64,000 bases of DNA from Bacteroidales bacterium (GTDB lineage Bacteria; Bacteroidota; Bacteroidia; Bacteroidales; UBA12077), in the NCBI GenBank assembly GCA_016342685.1, contig JAEINU010000012.1:1-64000 (forward strand). The letters run 5' to 3'. Position 1 is the first letter of the stretch. The number at the start of each line of letters is the position of its first letter. The position numbers and the translations under genes are program-made. The notes below the pieces were generated by a model that worked only from the letters and a program-made list of their open reading frames with translations, was not told the DNA's origin and made no database searches. Positions 30,644 to 40,692 of the stretch are shown here, one piece after another.

Positions 30644-33600
30644 ATGATTAAACATTTATCCCTATTCATTATGAGCTTATTTACGATTTTAACCGTAAAT
30701 GCTCAACAAATTTTATTTGAAGATTTTACAGATTTCCCAAGTTCTTATTCAGGTGATCCTATCTCATCACCAGGATGGAGCGAAGCACAAGGCCCAGAGG
30801 GAGCATTAGTAACAGGAAATGCTGGATGGTGCGGTTCAGGCTATTCGGATCGAATGGCATCCTTTAGCTTTAGCGAGTACAATTCGACTGATAACGACGA
30901 ATGGTTAATTACCCCAGTTTTGGATCTTTCCCAAAATGAAGGAAAAAACACCTTGTCATTCTTATACAATTGTACTTTTAACCAAACTTTAGGTAATGAC
31001 TTTATTAAAATAATGATTTCAACAGATGGAGGAACAAGCTTTTCTACTTTAAAAGAATTTAGTAGATACTCTAAAGATCTTACATCCGAAATGATCGATT
31101 TATCAGCATATGGTACTAATAATAATGTAAAGATCGCTTTTTATGCACACGATAGTGGTAGCGACGATTACGATATTTCTTTTTATTTCGACAAACTTAC
31201 AATAGATGCTACTCCTGCTGTAGAACTTGCATTATTATCAAGTATTGATAATTCAAATGCAACAGCAGATACTACAGTTTTTATTTCAAATACTGCTACA
31301 TTTAGAACAGCTGTTAAAAATTATGGTAAAGAAACAGCTACAGCTACAATTAAAATGCTAGTAAATAGTGCTGAAGTTAATTCTAAGTCTGTTAGTATTA
31401 ATGCTGGTGAAACAACTACAGTTTCATTCCCCGAATGGACAACACCGACAAACGAAGGTGAATATAGCATTGATTTTTTGCTTGAAAACGATTTAGATGT
31501 CAATGCTGATAACAACAGTAACTCTATTAAAGTTAAAGTTTATGAACCATATACAAGTTTAAGTGAAAATTTTGATGCTAATACCGATATGCCTGCAAAC
31601 TGGTATAGTTTTATAAATAGTTCGGGTTCTAATCCTAAAGTAGAAGTTAAAAGCTACTACAAAGCATTCTCACAACCTAATTGTCTTTACTTAAATGACG
31701 AGACAACTTATGTGAGCGAGCTTTCTGTTTCTACACCTGCATTAAAACTAACTACTGGAGAAAAGTATCGCGCTTCGTTCCAGTTTAATGGAAGTAGCAC
31801 TAGTAGTAGTATAAAAGTTTTTCAAACTAGTAATCCATATGATAAATCTTCTTTTCAAGAATTAAATACGTTCAATTTAGAAGTATCATATACCAACCAA
31901 TTATGTGAATTTGAATTTACCCCTACAGAAATTACATATATCGTATTTGCTTATAATTCTCCTAGCAAATTTATATATATCGATGATTTTAATATCGAAA
32001 AAGTATTGGATTATGAATTAGATTTTTCTTTTACTTCAGAAGAAGCTAGTGTAGCTGCGGGATTAAGTACTACTTACAAATATGAGCTTTATAACAAAGG
32101 TGCAAAAGATGCAACTATAAAATTTACTAAACCAAGTTCTGAAAAAATAGTTTTCTCTATAATGGATGAAACTGCAACAAATACAATAGAATCTATTAAT
32201 ATTACTGCTGGTCAAAAGGCTACTGTTGTATTAAATATGGAAACTAAAGATATTACCGAAGCATCTGTTAAAGAAACATTCGACCTAGATGTATTTATTG
32301 ATGGACATACAGATATCACAGCTTCTGCAAGTGCTAATTTGAATATTTACAAACCTCTTGTTACATTAAACGAAGGCTTCGAGACAGGAAAAGTTATTCC
32401 TGCATTATGGACAAAATATGAAGTTGGTGCAACAAACCTTATCAGATTTTTTCAATATGCTTCTTATGCACATGATGGCGAAGGTTATGTTCAATTAGGA
32501 AATTCTTCTGCTGAAGGAGCAAATGCACATTTAGTTACACCTTTATTTAAAAAAGGAGCAAGTTATAAGGTAAGCGTTTTTGCTTCAGGTGGTGGTAAAT
32601 TGGTTGTTGGAACACAAACAAACCCTGCCTTACCAGAAACATATTCAGAATTACAAACAATTGATGTATCAAGTTCATATGAACAATATTTCTTTTTTGT
32701 TAAAACTCTAGACGAAGCAAAATCAATTGTCTTTAGCAACTTAATCGATGGTTCTTACGACAAAGTAATTATTGATGATGTTGTTGTTGAAGAAATGCCT
32801 GCTGTCGATCCTGAAATAAATTATATCTCAAAAGCAAATTCGGTATACAGTAGTGCTTCAGATCAATTCTATTTTAGTATAAAAAATAAAGGTTATATAG
32901 ACGCATTATTAAACATTTCAGTTTCTGGCAATTGGGAGTACTCAATATATGATGCAGAAGGAATCAACGAAGTGACTGAACTTACTCTTGGTGAAAATGA
33001 AAGTGATACTTTAATGATTAAATTTACTGCTGCACAAGTTACAGATCTTGATTTAACTGAAGATTGCAATATAAAATTAGCATACACTTTAAATGCAGAA
33101 GAAAAGGAATATAACGGAGCCTTTACCTTAAATGCTTACAAGTCATATAAAGAATTGGTAAACGACTTTGAAGAGTTTGAGAGTTTACCTACGCATTTTT
33201 CATGTAATATTGAAGGAGATAACGGTGTTTCCGTTACTACTACAAATCCTTATTCAGGAAACAATTGCATAAAAGTAAGAAAAAGCTTTTCTGCTACAGA
33301 CGCAACAATTTTAGCTCTTCCTGCTTTCGAAAATTATTCAGGAGGATATAATGTGTCTTTTTATGCAATAGGAGGAAATAATGCTATTGCTGAAATAGGA
33401 ACCATATCAACAATGGAGGGTTTTGATTCATTCACTAAACTAGAAGAAACTTCTTTCACTGAAGAACATTCTCATTATATGATAAGAGTGAGACCCGAAA
33501 ACAACAGGTATCTTGCAATTAGAAATAATGTTGCGGGTGGTGTTATTTATATGGATAGTTTAGTAATTATGCCTTATCCTGTTGCAGTAGATTTTACTCC

Positions 33601-34855
33601 TACTGATAATGCAGAAAATGTAACCGTTGATCTGCACCCAACGATTACTTTTAGCAAGGCTATAAGACTACTTGATAACACGGAGATAAGTGCCGAAAAT
33701 GTAAAATCACTTATTGAAATTCGCACAAATAGTATTGATGGTGAATTAATAAATTACTCCTTAAATATTTCTGATGATTTCACATCGATCGAAATTATTC
33801 CTGAGCATACATTAAATGATAATCAGTTATATTTTGTTTCGGTATTAGAAGGATTAGAAGATTTCGCAAACAATCCAGTTGGTAATGAATCTATTAGCTT
33901 TACCACAGAGGATAATACAGCTCCCGAGTTTAAAAACACTTATCCTTTATTATCAGATGTAACAACATCTTACGCTGATATTAAGATAACTGTTAACGAA
34001 GATGCTAAAGTACACTATATCCTTGTTGAAGAAAACTCTAAAGCACCAACTGCTCAACAAGTAATTTCTGGAGTCAATTATAATGAAGTAAATATTATAA
34101 ATGCAGGACAACTTCCATTAAAGGCAGATACAGAAGCAATTCTTTCTGTTTTAGGTTTAGAAGCTGAAACTAGTTATAATGTATATCTTGCTTTAATTGA
34201 CATTTCATCAAATAATAATATTAACGAAAATGTCGTATTAATAGAAATTGAAACTCCAGACATTACTGCTCCTGTATTTAATGAGAATTATCCTTCGGTA
34301 GATAATATTACCATAACTGAAGCCAGAATTAATCTCGAACTTAATGAGTTATGCGATATATACTTTGCTATTATGCAAACAGATATTGAAGATCCTTCAG
34401 TTGATCAGCTTATAAACGAATTGGAATCTATCAATTCTATTAATACAGCTACTCTCGAAGTAGAGGCTAATACTGGCGTTTCAACTACTATTGAAGGTTT
34501 GACACAAGACACCGAATACAAGCTATGTATTGTTGCAATAGATAAATCAGGTAATAAACAGAATGCTATTTCTAAAACTGTCTTCAAAACTCAAAAAGAA
34601 ACTACTGGAATCGAAGATCTTAATATCTCAACATATAAAATATGGCCAAATCCAGTTACTAATGATGTATTAAATGTTTATCTAATTGAAAAAGCTGATA
34701 TTACAATATATAATTCATTAGGAAATAAAGTTAAGGCAGTAAATAATGTTACAGAAACAACACAAATTTCCGTATCAAATCTAAACGAAGGTATTTATTT
34801 TGTAAAAATTAAAAATGATAATTTTAATATTACACATAAAATTATTGTAAAATAA
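30644..34855 (+). CDS. T9SS-exported multi-domain adhesin-like protein (jelly-rolls, SbsA-type Ig)
   Basis: The 1403-residue product has a signal peptide (about 1-20, ending TVNAQ) and four repeated jelly-roll modules opening with SENFDANTDMPANW-type signatures (about 25-180, 306-450, 575-720, 838-980). An SbsA-type Ig domain follows (about 986-1090; DLHPTITFSKAI, then FVSVLEGLEDFANNPV). Two matching FnIII-like domains (about 1090-1320; each begins with a TAP-F-N/K-YP motif and holds the phrase Y-LVEEN or YFAIMQT) and a T9SS type A sorting domain (about 1330-1403) complete it. It shares architecture with the two preceding giant genes and probably arose by module shuffling among them. No enzyme motif was found. 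Confidence 0.8.
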   Translation: MIKHLSLFIMSLFTILTVNAQQILFEDFTDFPSSYSGDPISSPGWSEAQGPEGALVTGNAGWCGSGYSDRMASFSFSEYNSTDNDEWLITPVLDLSQNEGKNTLSFLYNCTFNQTLGNDFIKIMISTDGGTSFSTLKEFSRYSKDLTSEMIDLSAYGTNNNVKIAFYAHDSGSDDYDISFYFDKLTIDATPAVELALLSSIDNSNATADTTVFISNTATFRTAVKNYGKETATATIKMLVNSAEVNSKSVSINAGETTTVSFPEWTTPTNEGEYSIDFLLENDLDVNADNNSNSIKVKVYEPYTSLSENFDANTDMPANWYSFINSSGSNPKVEVKSYYKAFSQPNCLYLNDETTYVSELSVSTPALKLTTGEKYRASFQFNGSSTSSSIKVFQTSNPYDKSSFQELNTFNLEVSYTNQLCEFEFTPTEITYIVFAYNSPSKFIYIDDFNIEKVLDYELDFSFTSEEASVAAGLSTTYKYELYNKGAKDATIKFTKPSSEKIVFSIMDETATNTIESINITAGQKATVVLNMETKDITEASVKETFDLDVFIDGHTDITASASANLNIYKPLVTLNEGFETGKVIPALWTKYEVGATNLIRFFQYASYAHDGEGYVQLGNSSAEGANAHLVTPLFKKGASYKVSVFASGGGKLVVGTQTNPALPETYSELQTIDVSSSYEQYFFFVKTLDEAKSIVFSNLIDGSYDKVIIDDVVVEEMPAVDPEINYISKANSVYSSASDQFYFSIKNKGYIDALLNISVSGNWEYSIYDAEGINEVTELTLGENESDTLMIKFTAAQVTDLDLTEDCNIKLAYTLNAEEKEYNGAFTLNAYKSYKELVNDFEEFESLPTHFSCNIEGDNGVSVTTTNPYSGNNCIKVRKSFSATDATILALPAFENYSGGYNVSFYAIGGNNAIAEIGTISTMEGFDSFTKLEETSFTEEHSHYMIRVRPENNRYLAIRNNVAGGVIYMDSLVIMPYPVAVDFTPTDNAENVTVDLHPTITFSKAIRLLDNTEISAENVKSLIEIRTNSIDGELINYSLNISDDFTSIEIIPEHTLNDNQLYFVSVLEGLEDFANNPVGNESISFTTEDNTAPEFKNTYPLLSDVTTSYADIKITVNEDAKVHYILVEENSKAPTAQQVISGVNYNEVNIINAGQLPLKADTEAILSVLGLEAETSYNVYLALIDISSNNNINENVVLIEIETPDITAPVFNENYPSVDNITITEARINLELNELCDIYFAIMQTDIEDPSVDQLINELESINSINTATLEVEANTGVSTTIEGLTQDTEYKLCIVAIDKSGNKQNAISKTVFKTQKETTGIEDLNISTYKIWPNPVTNDVLNVYLIEKADITIYNSLGNKVKAVNNVTETTQISVSNLNEGIYFVKIKNDNFNITHKIIVK

Positions 34856-34874
34856 AATATTCTTTATCATAAAT

Positions 34875-34910
34875 AAAAAAGAAGCTTCTAATTAAAGAAG
34901 CTTCTTTTTT
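34875..34910 (+). terminator. Terminator after the third giant T9SS substrate
   Basis: A perfect 15-base stem (34875-34889 with 34896-34910, core GAAGCTTC) with a 6-base loop ends in a T run. It closes the three-gene T9SS substrate block. Confidence 0.88.
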
Positions 34911-35005
34911 TGTTATAAAACAGTCTTATTCTACTAAACTAAAGCCTATTAAGTTTCATCTCAAATTATTTTTTAGAATATTAGAATTTTTTATTCTATT
35001 TTTTG

Positions 35006-35035
35006 TTTGTTTGAATTTTTATTGACATATATTTG
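35006..35035 (+). promoter_or_regulatory. Promoter of the TetR-led efflux operon
   Basis: TTTG at 35006-35009 and TATATTTG at 35028-35035 are 18 bases apart, matching the -33 TTTG / -7 TAnnTTTG pattern of Bacteroidota. Overlapping TTTG copies at 35002 and 35010 give alternative spacings. The transcript would start near 35042, about 40 bases before the ATG at 35082. Confidence 0.6.
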
Positions 35036-35081
35036 CATTCTGATTTTAAATGAATGCTTACTCACTTAAAAACTATAGAAC

Positions 35082-35669
35082 ATGCCACGTTTAGTTGATG
35101 AAACAAAATTAATTCGTATTAAAGATGCAGCAATTGAGCTTATTGTTTCTAATGGATATGGTGGTGCATCAATTTCTTCGATCGCAAAAAAAGCAGAAGT
35201 TGCCGAAGGTTACCTTTACAGATATTACAATAGTAAACAGGATTTAATTGAAGATCTTCTTTTTACTCGTTTAAAAGTTCTGATTGAAAAACTAGAACAT
35301 CTTATTGAAATCTGCGATACTGTTTCTGAAATTATTGAAAGATTGTTTATCCGTTTTTTCGACCTTGCTAAAAAGAATCCTGAACACATTAAATTTATTC
35401 ATGTTTTAATGCATGATTATAACTTCCAGGTTGAAGATCGACAACGAAAAACAATTAAAAGCTTATGTTCTAAAGTTCTCCTAAAAGGGAAAGAAACTAA
35501 AGAAATCTGTCCTAAGAAAACTGAAGAGGAAATATATCTTATTGCAGTTACTTATCCTCTTGAATTTATAAATATGAGAATGAAGAATTTTTTTAATAAA
35601 AATTCTTGCACAAAAACTGATATATCACGATTAACTAATTTTTGTATTAATACTTTAAATCAATCATAA
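35082..35669 (+). CDS. TetR/AcrR-family transcriptional regulator
   Basis: The 195-residue product has the N-terminal TetR HTH (about 8-55): IKDAAIELIVSNGYGGASIS followed by IAKKAEVAEGYLYRYYNSKQ. The remaining helical region (60-195) is a ligand-binding and dimerisation domain of unrecognised specificity. It is the first gene of an operon with TolC, HlyD and two ABC-2 permeases (next gene 4 bases on), so autogenous control of an export system is the obvious reading. Unusually for TetR regulators it is co-directional with, not divergent from, its likely targets. Confidence 0.9.
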   Translation: MPRLVDETKLIRIKDAAIELIVSNGYGGASISSIAKKAEVAEGYLYRYYNSKQDLIEDLLFTRLKVLIEKLEHLIEICDTVSEIIERLFIRFFDLAKKNPEHIKFIHVLMHDYNFQVEDRQRKTIKSLCSKVLLKGKETKEICPKKTEEEIYLIAVTYPLEFINMRMKNFFNKNSCTKTDISRLTNFCINTLNQS

Positions 35670-35673
35670 ACAA

Positions 35674-37200
35674 ATGAAAAAGATTGTTTTTACTATTGAA
35701 TGTTGTTTTCTTCTTTTTATCTCAACAACTCTTTTGAGTCAAGAAGCAAACACGAATCTTAAAGAACTTAGTTTTGAAGATGCTTTACAAATAACCGAAC
35801 AAAACAGTTTAATCTTAAAACAAGCACAACAAAACATCGATCAAAAAGAACAAGAACAGAAAGCAACATTAGGATTGTATATGCCTAAAGTTTCTTTGAA
35901 TGCGCAGTATGTTTATATGTCTGAAGATATAAATTTAGATTTAACTCCTGTAAAAGATGCTATAACTCCTATTTATGGTGCTTTGGGAAACTATGGTGTT
36001 TTTTCCGACGTTCCAAATCCCGATCCAAACACTTCAGGTGTAATGCCTTATTTACCTGACGACATTGCAACGGCCGCTGTTCGTCAAGAACTTTTAAATG
36101 GCTTGAATGAAATTAATTCTAAGGATTGGAATCAAATAATTCAGAAAAAACAATTTGGAGTTGTTAGCGCTGGATTTACAATGCCCTTATACACAGGAGG
36201 TAAAATTCGAACAGCAAATAAAGCAGCAAAAATAAAAGTAGAAGAAGCTCAAGTTGAAAGCAAACAAAAATTAGATGAACTAACATGCGAACTTATTGGA
36301 CGTTATTATGGATTGGCACTCGCAAATAATGCTCAAAAAATCCGTGAAGAAGTTTTACGTACAATGCAAGATCATTTAGGTGATGCCGAGAAATTAATGA
36401 ATGAAGGGCTAATAGCAAAAGCCGAATACTTGCACGCTAAAGTATATCATTCTTCGGCCGACAGAGAACTTAAAAAAGTAAAAAGACAGGTAAATATTGT
36501 AAACGACGCGCTTCTAAACACACTTGCTGTTAAAGAAAGTACTACTATTTATCCAATTTCAAATCTTTTTTACACAAAAGAAATTGAGTCAATAGATTTC
36601 TACTGGGAAAAAGCAAATCAGAATAGTTCTTTGTTAAAACAAATCGATACAAAAAAACAACTTGCCGAACAGGGTTACAAAATTGAAAAAGCCGGATTTT
36701 TCCCTACGATTGCTGCAATGGGAACTTACGATTTATACAATAAAGATCTTTCGCCAAACATCCCAGAATATATGGTTGGGGTTGGAATGAAGTGGAATTT
36801 ATTTACCGGAACTGAACGATTAAAGAAACTAAAAGCGTCGAAGATTCAGCAAATGCAAGTCGAAACATTTTATCAAAAAGCAGAATCAGATATAAAAACA
36901 GCTATAACAAAGTATTATCAGGAAATTCAAATGAATCTGGAACAACTTGAGGAACTTGAATCGGCACTTGAATTTGCAACAGAATATTATCGTGTTCGTG
37001 AAAGTGCATTTAAAGAAGGAATGGCAACTACAACCGAAGTTTCGGATGCAAGTTTAGCAGTTGCAAAAGTGAAGATTGAACGCTTAGAGGTAATGTACTC
37101 CTTCGACATCTCACTTTCTAACCTACTTTATTACTCGGGATTATCGAGTGAATTTAGTAGCTATATGTCAAATCCGAATACTATTTACGAATCTTATTAA
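35674..37200 (+). CDS. TolC-family outer-membrane channel
   Basis: The 508-residue product has a signal peptide (about 1-22, ending TLLSQ) and two outer membrane efflux protein halves (for example LSFEDALQITEQNSLILKQA near 30 and YRVRESAFKEGMATTTEVSD near 450). A Pro- and Gly-rich insert near residues 90-140 (VPNPDPNTSGVMPYLPDD) is longer than in typical TolC and could be a surface loop. It is the second gene of the TetR-led export operon and supplies the outer-membrane duct. Confidence 0.9.
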   Translation: MKKIVFTIECCFLLFISTTLLSQEANTNLKELSFEDALQITEQNSLILKQAQQNIDQKEQEQKATLGLYMPKVSLNAQYVYMSEDINLDLTPVKDAITPIYGALGNYGVFSDVPNPDPNTSGVMPYLPDDIATAAVRQELLNGLNEINSKDWNQIIQKKQFGVVSAGFTMPLYTGGKIRTANKAAKIKVEEAQVESKQKLDELTCELIGRYYGLALANNAQKIREEVLRTMQDHLGDAEKLMNEGLIAKAEYLHAKVYHSSADRELKKVKRQVNIVNDALLNTLAVKESTTIYPISNLFYTKEIESIDFYWEKANQNSSLLKQIDTKKQLAEQGYKIEKAGFFPTIAAMGTYDLYNKDLSPNIPEYMVGVGMKWNLFTGTERLKKLKASKIQQMQVETFYQKAESDIKTAITKYYQEIQMNLEQLEELESALEFATEYYRVRESAFKEGMATTTEVSDASLAVAKVKIERLEVMYSFDISLSNLLYYSGLSSEFSSYMSNPNTIYESY

Positions 37201-37224
37201 TTCTTATTCCATCACAATTAAAAT

Positions 37225-38226
37225 ATGAACACAATGAAAAAGTCAAGAAATTATATCATAGCATCCTTTCTAGTAATCCTAATCTTATTTATAATATATA
37301 CTATATGTATTTTAAGCAAAGCTAAACCTATAGAAATTCAAGGTGAAGTTGATGCAACACAAATTAAAGTGGCCTCAAAAATCATTGGAAGAATTGATAG
37401 CTTAGGAGTTCATAAAGGACAGGATGTAAAACAAGGCGATTTACTTTTTGTAATAAATAGTCCTGAACTAGAAGCTAAAAAAATACAAGCATCTGCAGTT
37501 AAATTGGCTGCTGAAGCACAACAAGAAAAAGCTGAGAACGGAGCTCAGTCTGAAGATATTCAAGCTGCATTTAACACATGGCAAAAAGCAAAAGCTGCTG
37601 CTGAGTATGCGCAAAAAACCTATTCAAGAATAAATAATCTTTACGAAGACGGTGTTATTGCAGAACAAAAGAAAGATGAAACTGAAATGTATATGAAAGC
37701 GGCAACCGAAACAGAAAAGGCTGCTAAATCGATATATGAAAAAGCACAAAAAGGGGCTCGTTACGAAGATAAAGAAGCTGCCGGAGCACTTGTAAAACAG
37801 GCCGAAGGTGTTTTAACCGAATTAAATTCGTACATAAACGAAACTCAGATTTATGCTCCAATTAATGGAGAAATAAGTAATATTCTTGCAGAAAGAGGTG
37901 AGCTTATTCCTGCAGGATATCCAATTATTACGGTTGTCGATTTAAATGATATCTGGATTGTATTTAACTTAACAGAAGATCTGCTTTCAGATATCGCAAA
38001 GGATGATATTATTCCTGCAAAATTTCCTGCTCTCAAAATGAAAGAAGTAAAATTAAAAATTACTTACATCAATGCTTTAGGCGATTATGCTACAAAAACG
38101 GCAACAAAAACTTCCGGTGATTTTGATATGAAAACATTTGAAGTACATGCTGTTCCTGTTGAAAAAACTGAAGGACTTCGTCCAGGAATGAGTGCCTTGG
38201 TTAATTGGAATAATATTGTCAAATAG
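37225..38226 (+). CDS. HlyD/EmrA-type membrane fusion protein
   Basis: The 333-residue product has a single N-terminal transmembrane helix (about 8-30, YIIASFLVILILFIIYTICI). The biotinyl-lipoyl half-motif (VASKIIGRIDSLGVHKGQDV, then KQGDLLFVI), an Ala/Glu/Lys-rich helical hairpin (about 90-195) and the second lipoyl half (QIYAPINGEISNILAERGEL) follow. The product begins MNTMKK, and the second Met (37234) could equally be the start. It bridges the inner-membrane ABC-2 permeases downstream with the TolC channel upstream (24 bases between genes). Confidence 0.9.
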   Translation: MNTMKKSRNYIIASFLVILILFIIYTICILSKAKPIEIQGEVDATQIKVASKIIGRIDSLGVHKGQDVKQGDLLFVINSPELEAKKIQASAVKLAAEAQQEKAENGAQSEDIQAAFNTWQKAKAAAEYAQKTYSRINNLYEDGVIAEQKKDETEMYMKAATETEKAAKSIYEKAQKGARYEDKEAAGALVKQAEGVLTELNSYINETQIYAPINGEISNILAERGELIPAGYPIITVVDLNDIWIVFNLTEDLLSDIAKDDIIPAKFPALKMKEVKLKITYINALGDYATKTATKTSGDFDMKTFEVHAVPVEKTEGLRPGMSALVNWNNIVK

Positions 38227-38282
38227 CTTTTTTATTAAAATCATTAAATAAATTTTTTATTGATTTAAACAAACTGTTCAAA

Positions 38283-39467
38283 ATGCTCAAGAGAATATAT
38301 AACTCGGCACTCTTTAGTGTTATAAAACGTGAAACAAATAGGTTGTCGAAAAACTGGATTTTGTTATTTATAACACTTATTGCTCCTATTGCTGCATATT
38401 TAATTATTATGTGGATGTTTTCCGATGGTGTAATAAGAGATATTCCCATTTCGGTTGTTGATTTAGATAATACTTCTTTATCAAGAAACATTATTCGGCA
38501 AGTGAATGTCACACCAGCAACTCACGTACAATATAATTCAGGTTCGTTAAAAGATGCAAAATCTCTTATGGAGAAAGGAAAAATTGATGCCGTTGTTGTT
38601 ATTCCTGAAGGATCGGAGAAAAAAATACTATCCGGCGGATCGACTTCTATAGCTGTATACATCAACAATTCGAATGTTGTAAAAGGTGGGGTGATAAAAG
38701 GTGGATTGTACAAAACTTTATCGACTGTTTCGGCAGGAATTAAAGTACAAACACAACTTAAAAAAGGCTATACACAAGGTCAAGCAATTTCCAGAGCTGT
38801 GCCAATTAATTTAAATACCCATTTATTATTTAATCCATACACCAACTATTCCTATTTTCTTACACTAGGATTATTGCCATTGATGGCCGTGGTATTTATT
38901 TTTCTTGGATCAGTTTACGTATTGGGAATTGAACTAAAAGAAAGTACAGCAAAAGAACTTTTAAAAACCGCAGAAGGCAGTGCTACTGTTGCTATAACTG
39001 GAAAATTACTTCCATATACCCTTTTGTTTTTTATAAACGTAATGGTAATGAACCTTGTTTTGTTCTCGGTATTAGGAACTCCATTAAATGGAAATCTGAC
39101 TATAATAATACTATCAGAACTACTTTTAATTATTGCTTATCAGATGCTTGCCGTATTATTTTTAAATATTACAGCAAATATGCGTTTATCTCTTTCTTTA
39201 GGTAGTGCATACACAATGATGGCTTTAACTTTCTCAGGATTAACATTCCCAACAATGGCGATGCCTTTAATTGCCAAAGTTTTTTCTTGGATCTTTCCTT
39301 ACACGTTTTGGTTAAAAATATTTGTTGGTCAAAGCATAAGGAATGAACCTCTGTTTGAAATTATACCTTACATCATAATTCTTGTTGCATTTATTCTTTC
39401 GGGAGTTTTATCTTTTAAAGGAATGAAAAAGAAATTGAGCGATAGTAAGTATTGGGGAAAAGAATAA
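38283..39467 (+). CDS. ABC-2-type permease (first of two)
   Basis: The 394-residue product has one N-terminal transmembrane helix (about 27-47), a long extracytoplasmic domain (about 50-180; DIPISVVDLDNTSLSRNIIR) and five to six C-terminal helices (about 190-385; the FSGLTFPTMAMP segment is typical of the ABC-2 membrane fold, YbhR/YbhS/YhgE style). It pairs with the next permease, which has the same layout. No nucleotide-binding subunit is encoded in this operon, so energy must come from an ATPase elsewhere or from another source. The substrate is unknown. Confidence 0.87.
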   Translation: MLKRIYNSALFSVIKRETNRLSKNWILLFITLIAPIAAYLIIMWMFSDGVIRDIPISVVDLDNTSLSRNIIRQVNVTPATHVQYNSGSLKDAKSLMEKGKIDAVVVIPEGSEKKILSGGSTSIAVYINNSNVVKGGVIKGGLYKTLSTVSAGIKVQTQLKKGYTQGQAISRAVPINLNTHLLFNPYTNYSYFLTLGLLPLMAVVFIFLGSVYVLGIELKESTAKELLKTAEGSATVAITGKLLPYTLLFFINVMVMNLVLFSVLGTPLNGNLTIIILSELLLIIAYQMLAVLFLNITANMRLSLSLGSAYTMMALTFSGLTFPTMAMPLIAKVFSWIFPYTFWLKIFVGQSIRNEPLFEIIPYIIILVAFILSGVLSFKGMKKKLSDSKYWGKE

Positions 39468-39480
39468 TAAATCAAAAAGA

Positions 39481-40692
39481 ATGAATAATATAAGAACAGG
39501 CTTACGTATTACCGCCACATCCTATAAAAATGAATTGAAAGAGATTCTTTCCGATAAAGGAGCTTTATTAATTCTATTTTTTGCAGTTATTGCTTATCCA
39601 ATTGTATACTCCATAGGTTACAAAAACAATGTGCTTAGCGATATTCCAATTGCGGTGGTTGATCTGGATCACACACAAGGAAGTAGAGTTTTATCACGAA
39701 TGATAAATAATACAAAACAAGTTGATGTGCATAGCAAGCCAAATAATCTGAATGAAGCCGAACAATTATTCTGGGATGGAAAAATAAATGGGATCGTACT
39801 TATACCATCCAATTTTGAAAAGAATCTTTTAAAAGGAGAACAAGCTGATTTAGATGTATATTGCGATGCTGGTTATTTCTTGATTTACAAAGAAACACTT
39901 AATGCAGCGCTAAAAGCATCGGGTACATTTTCAGCAGGTGTCGAAATAAAAAGATATATGGCCTCTGGAAGTTCTTTTAATCAAGCTATAGAACAACAAC
40001 ACCCTTTAAACTCTCAATTTTTTAGTTTGTACAACCCTTCGGGGGCATATGGCTCATTTGTAATGCCGGGAATGATTCTTATTATAATACAACAAACCCT
40101 ATTAATTGGAATAGGAATGATTGGTGGTGCAGGTCGACAAAAAAATAATAGTCAGTTCGTTGCCCCTGGCGTAATGGTGCGAAAAGGAGTATTCTCAGTA
40201 ATTATGGGAAAAGGATTCGCCTATTTTACAATTTATATTGTTAATATCATTGTTACATTGATATGGATTTATAGTTGGTTTGGATTTCCCAATAAAGGAA
40301 ACTTATTTCATGTATTAATGCTTATTATACCATTTCTGTTTTCAGTAATATTTCTTGGATTAACGATTTCTTTATTATTTAAAAAACGAGAATATTCAAT
40401 TATATTCTTAGTTTTCCTATCGCCTATAGTTCTTTTTCTAACCGGACTATCATGGCCATCGACATCTATACCTAAAGTCCTATATCAAATAGCACATGTT
40501 TTTCCAACAACAAGTATGATTCCTGCATATACAAGAATAAGAACCATGGGAGTAGATATAAGTAATGTAAAATTTGAACTTTTCTTTTTAATTGGACAAA
40601 TGATTGTTTATTATCTACTTGCATGTTTAAGCTTTAAGTATTTAGCCAAGAAACATTCAATAAAATCAAATAAAAAAACCGTAATTATTTAA
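39481..40692 (+). CDS. ABC-2-type permease (second of two)
   Basis: The 403-residue product is a paralogue of the preceding permease: N-terminal helix (about 27-45), extracytoplasmic domain with DIPIAVVDLDHTQGSRVLSR (about 55-75) and C-terminal helices (about 195-395; LTGLSWPSTSIPKV). The two probably form a heterodimer. It starts 13 bases after its partner. Its last 27 bases overlap the 3' end of the LytTR regulator gene on the opposite strand, an unusually tight convergent arrangement. No terminator separates them. Confidence 0.87.
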   Translation: MNNIRTGLRITATSYKNELKEILSDKGALLILFFAVIAYPIVYSIGYKNNVLSDIPIAVVDLDHTQGSRVLSRMINNTKQVDVHSKPNNLNEAEQLFWDGKINGIVLIPSNFEKNLLKGEQADLDVYCDAGYFLIYKETLNAALKASGTFSAGVEIKRYMASGSSFNQAIEQQHPLNSQFFSLYNPSGAYGSFVMPGMILIIIQQTLLIGIGMIGGAGRQKNNSQFVAPGVMVRKGVFSVIMGKGFAYFTIYIVNIIVTLIWIYSWFGFPNKGNLFHVLMLIIPFLFSVIFLGLTISLLFKKREYSIIFLVFLSPIVLFLTGLSWPSTSIPKVLYQIAHVFPTTSMIPAYTRIRTMGVDISNVKFELFFLIGQMIVYYLLACLSFKYLAKKHSIKSNKKTVII

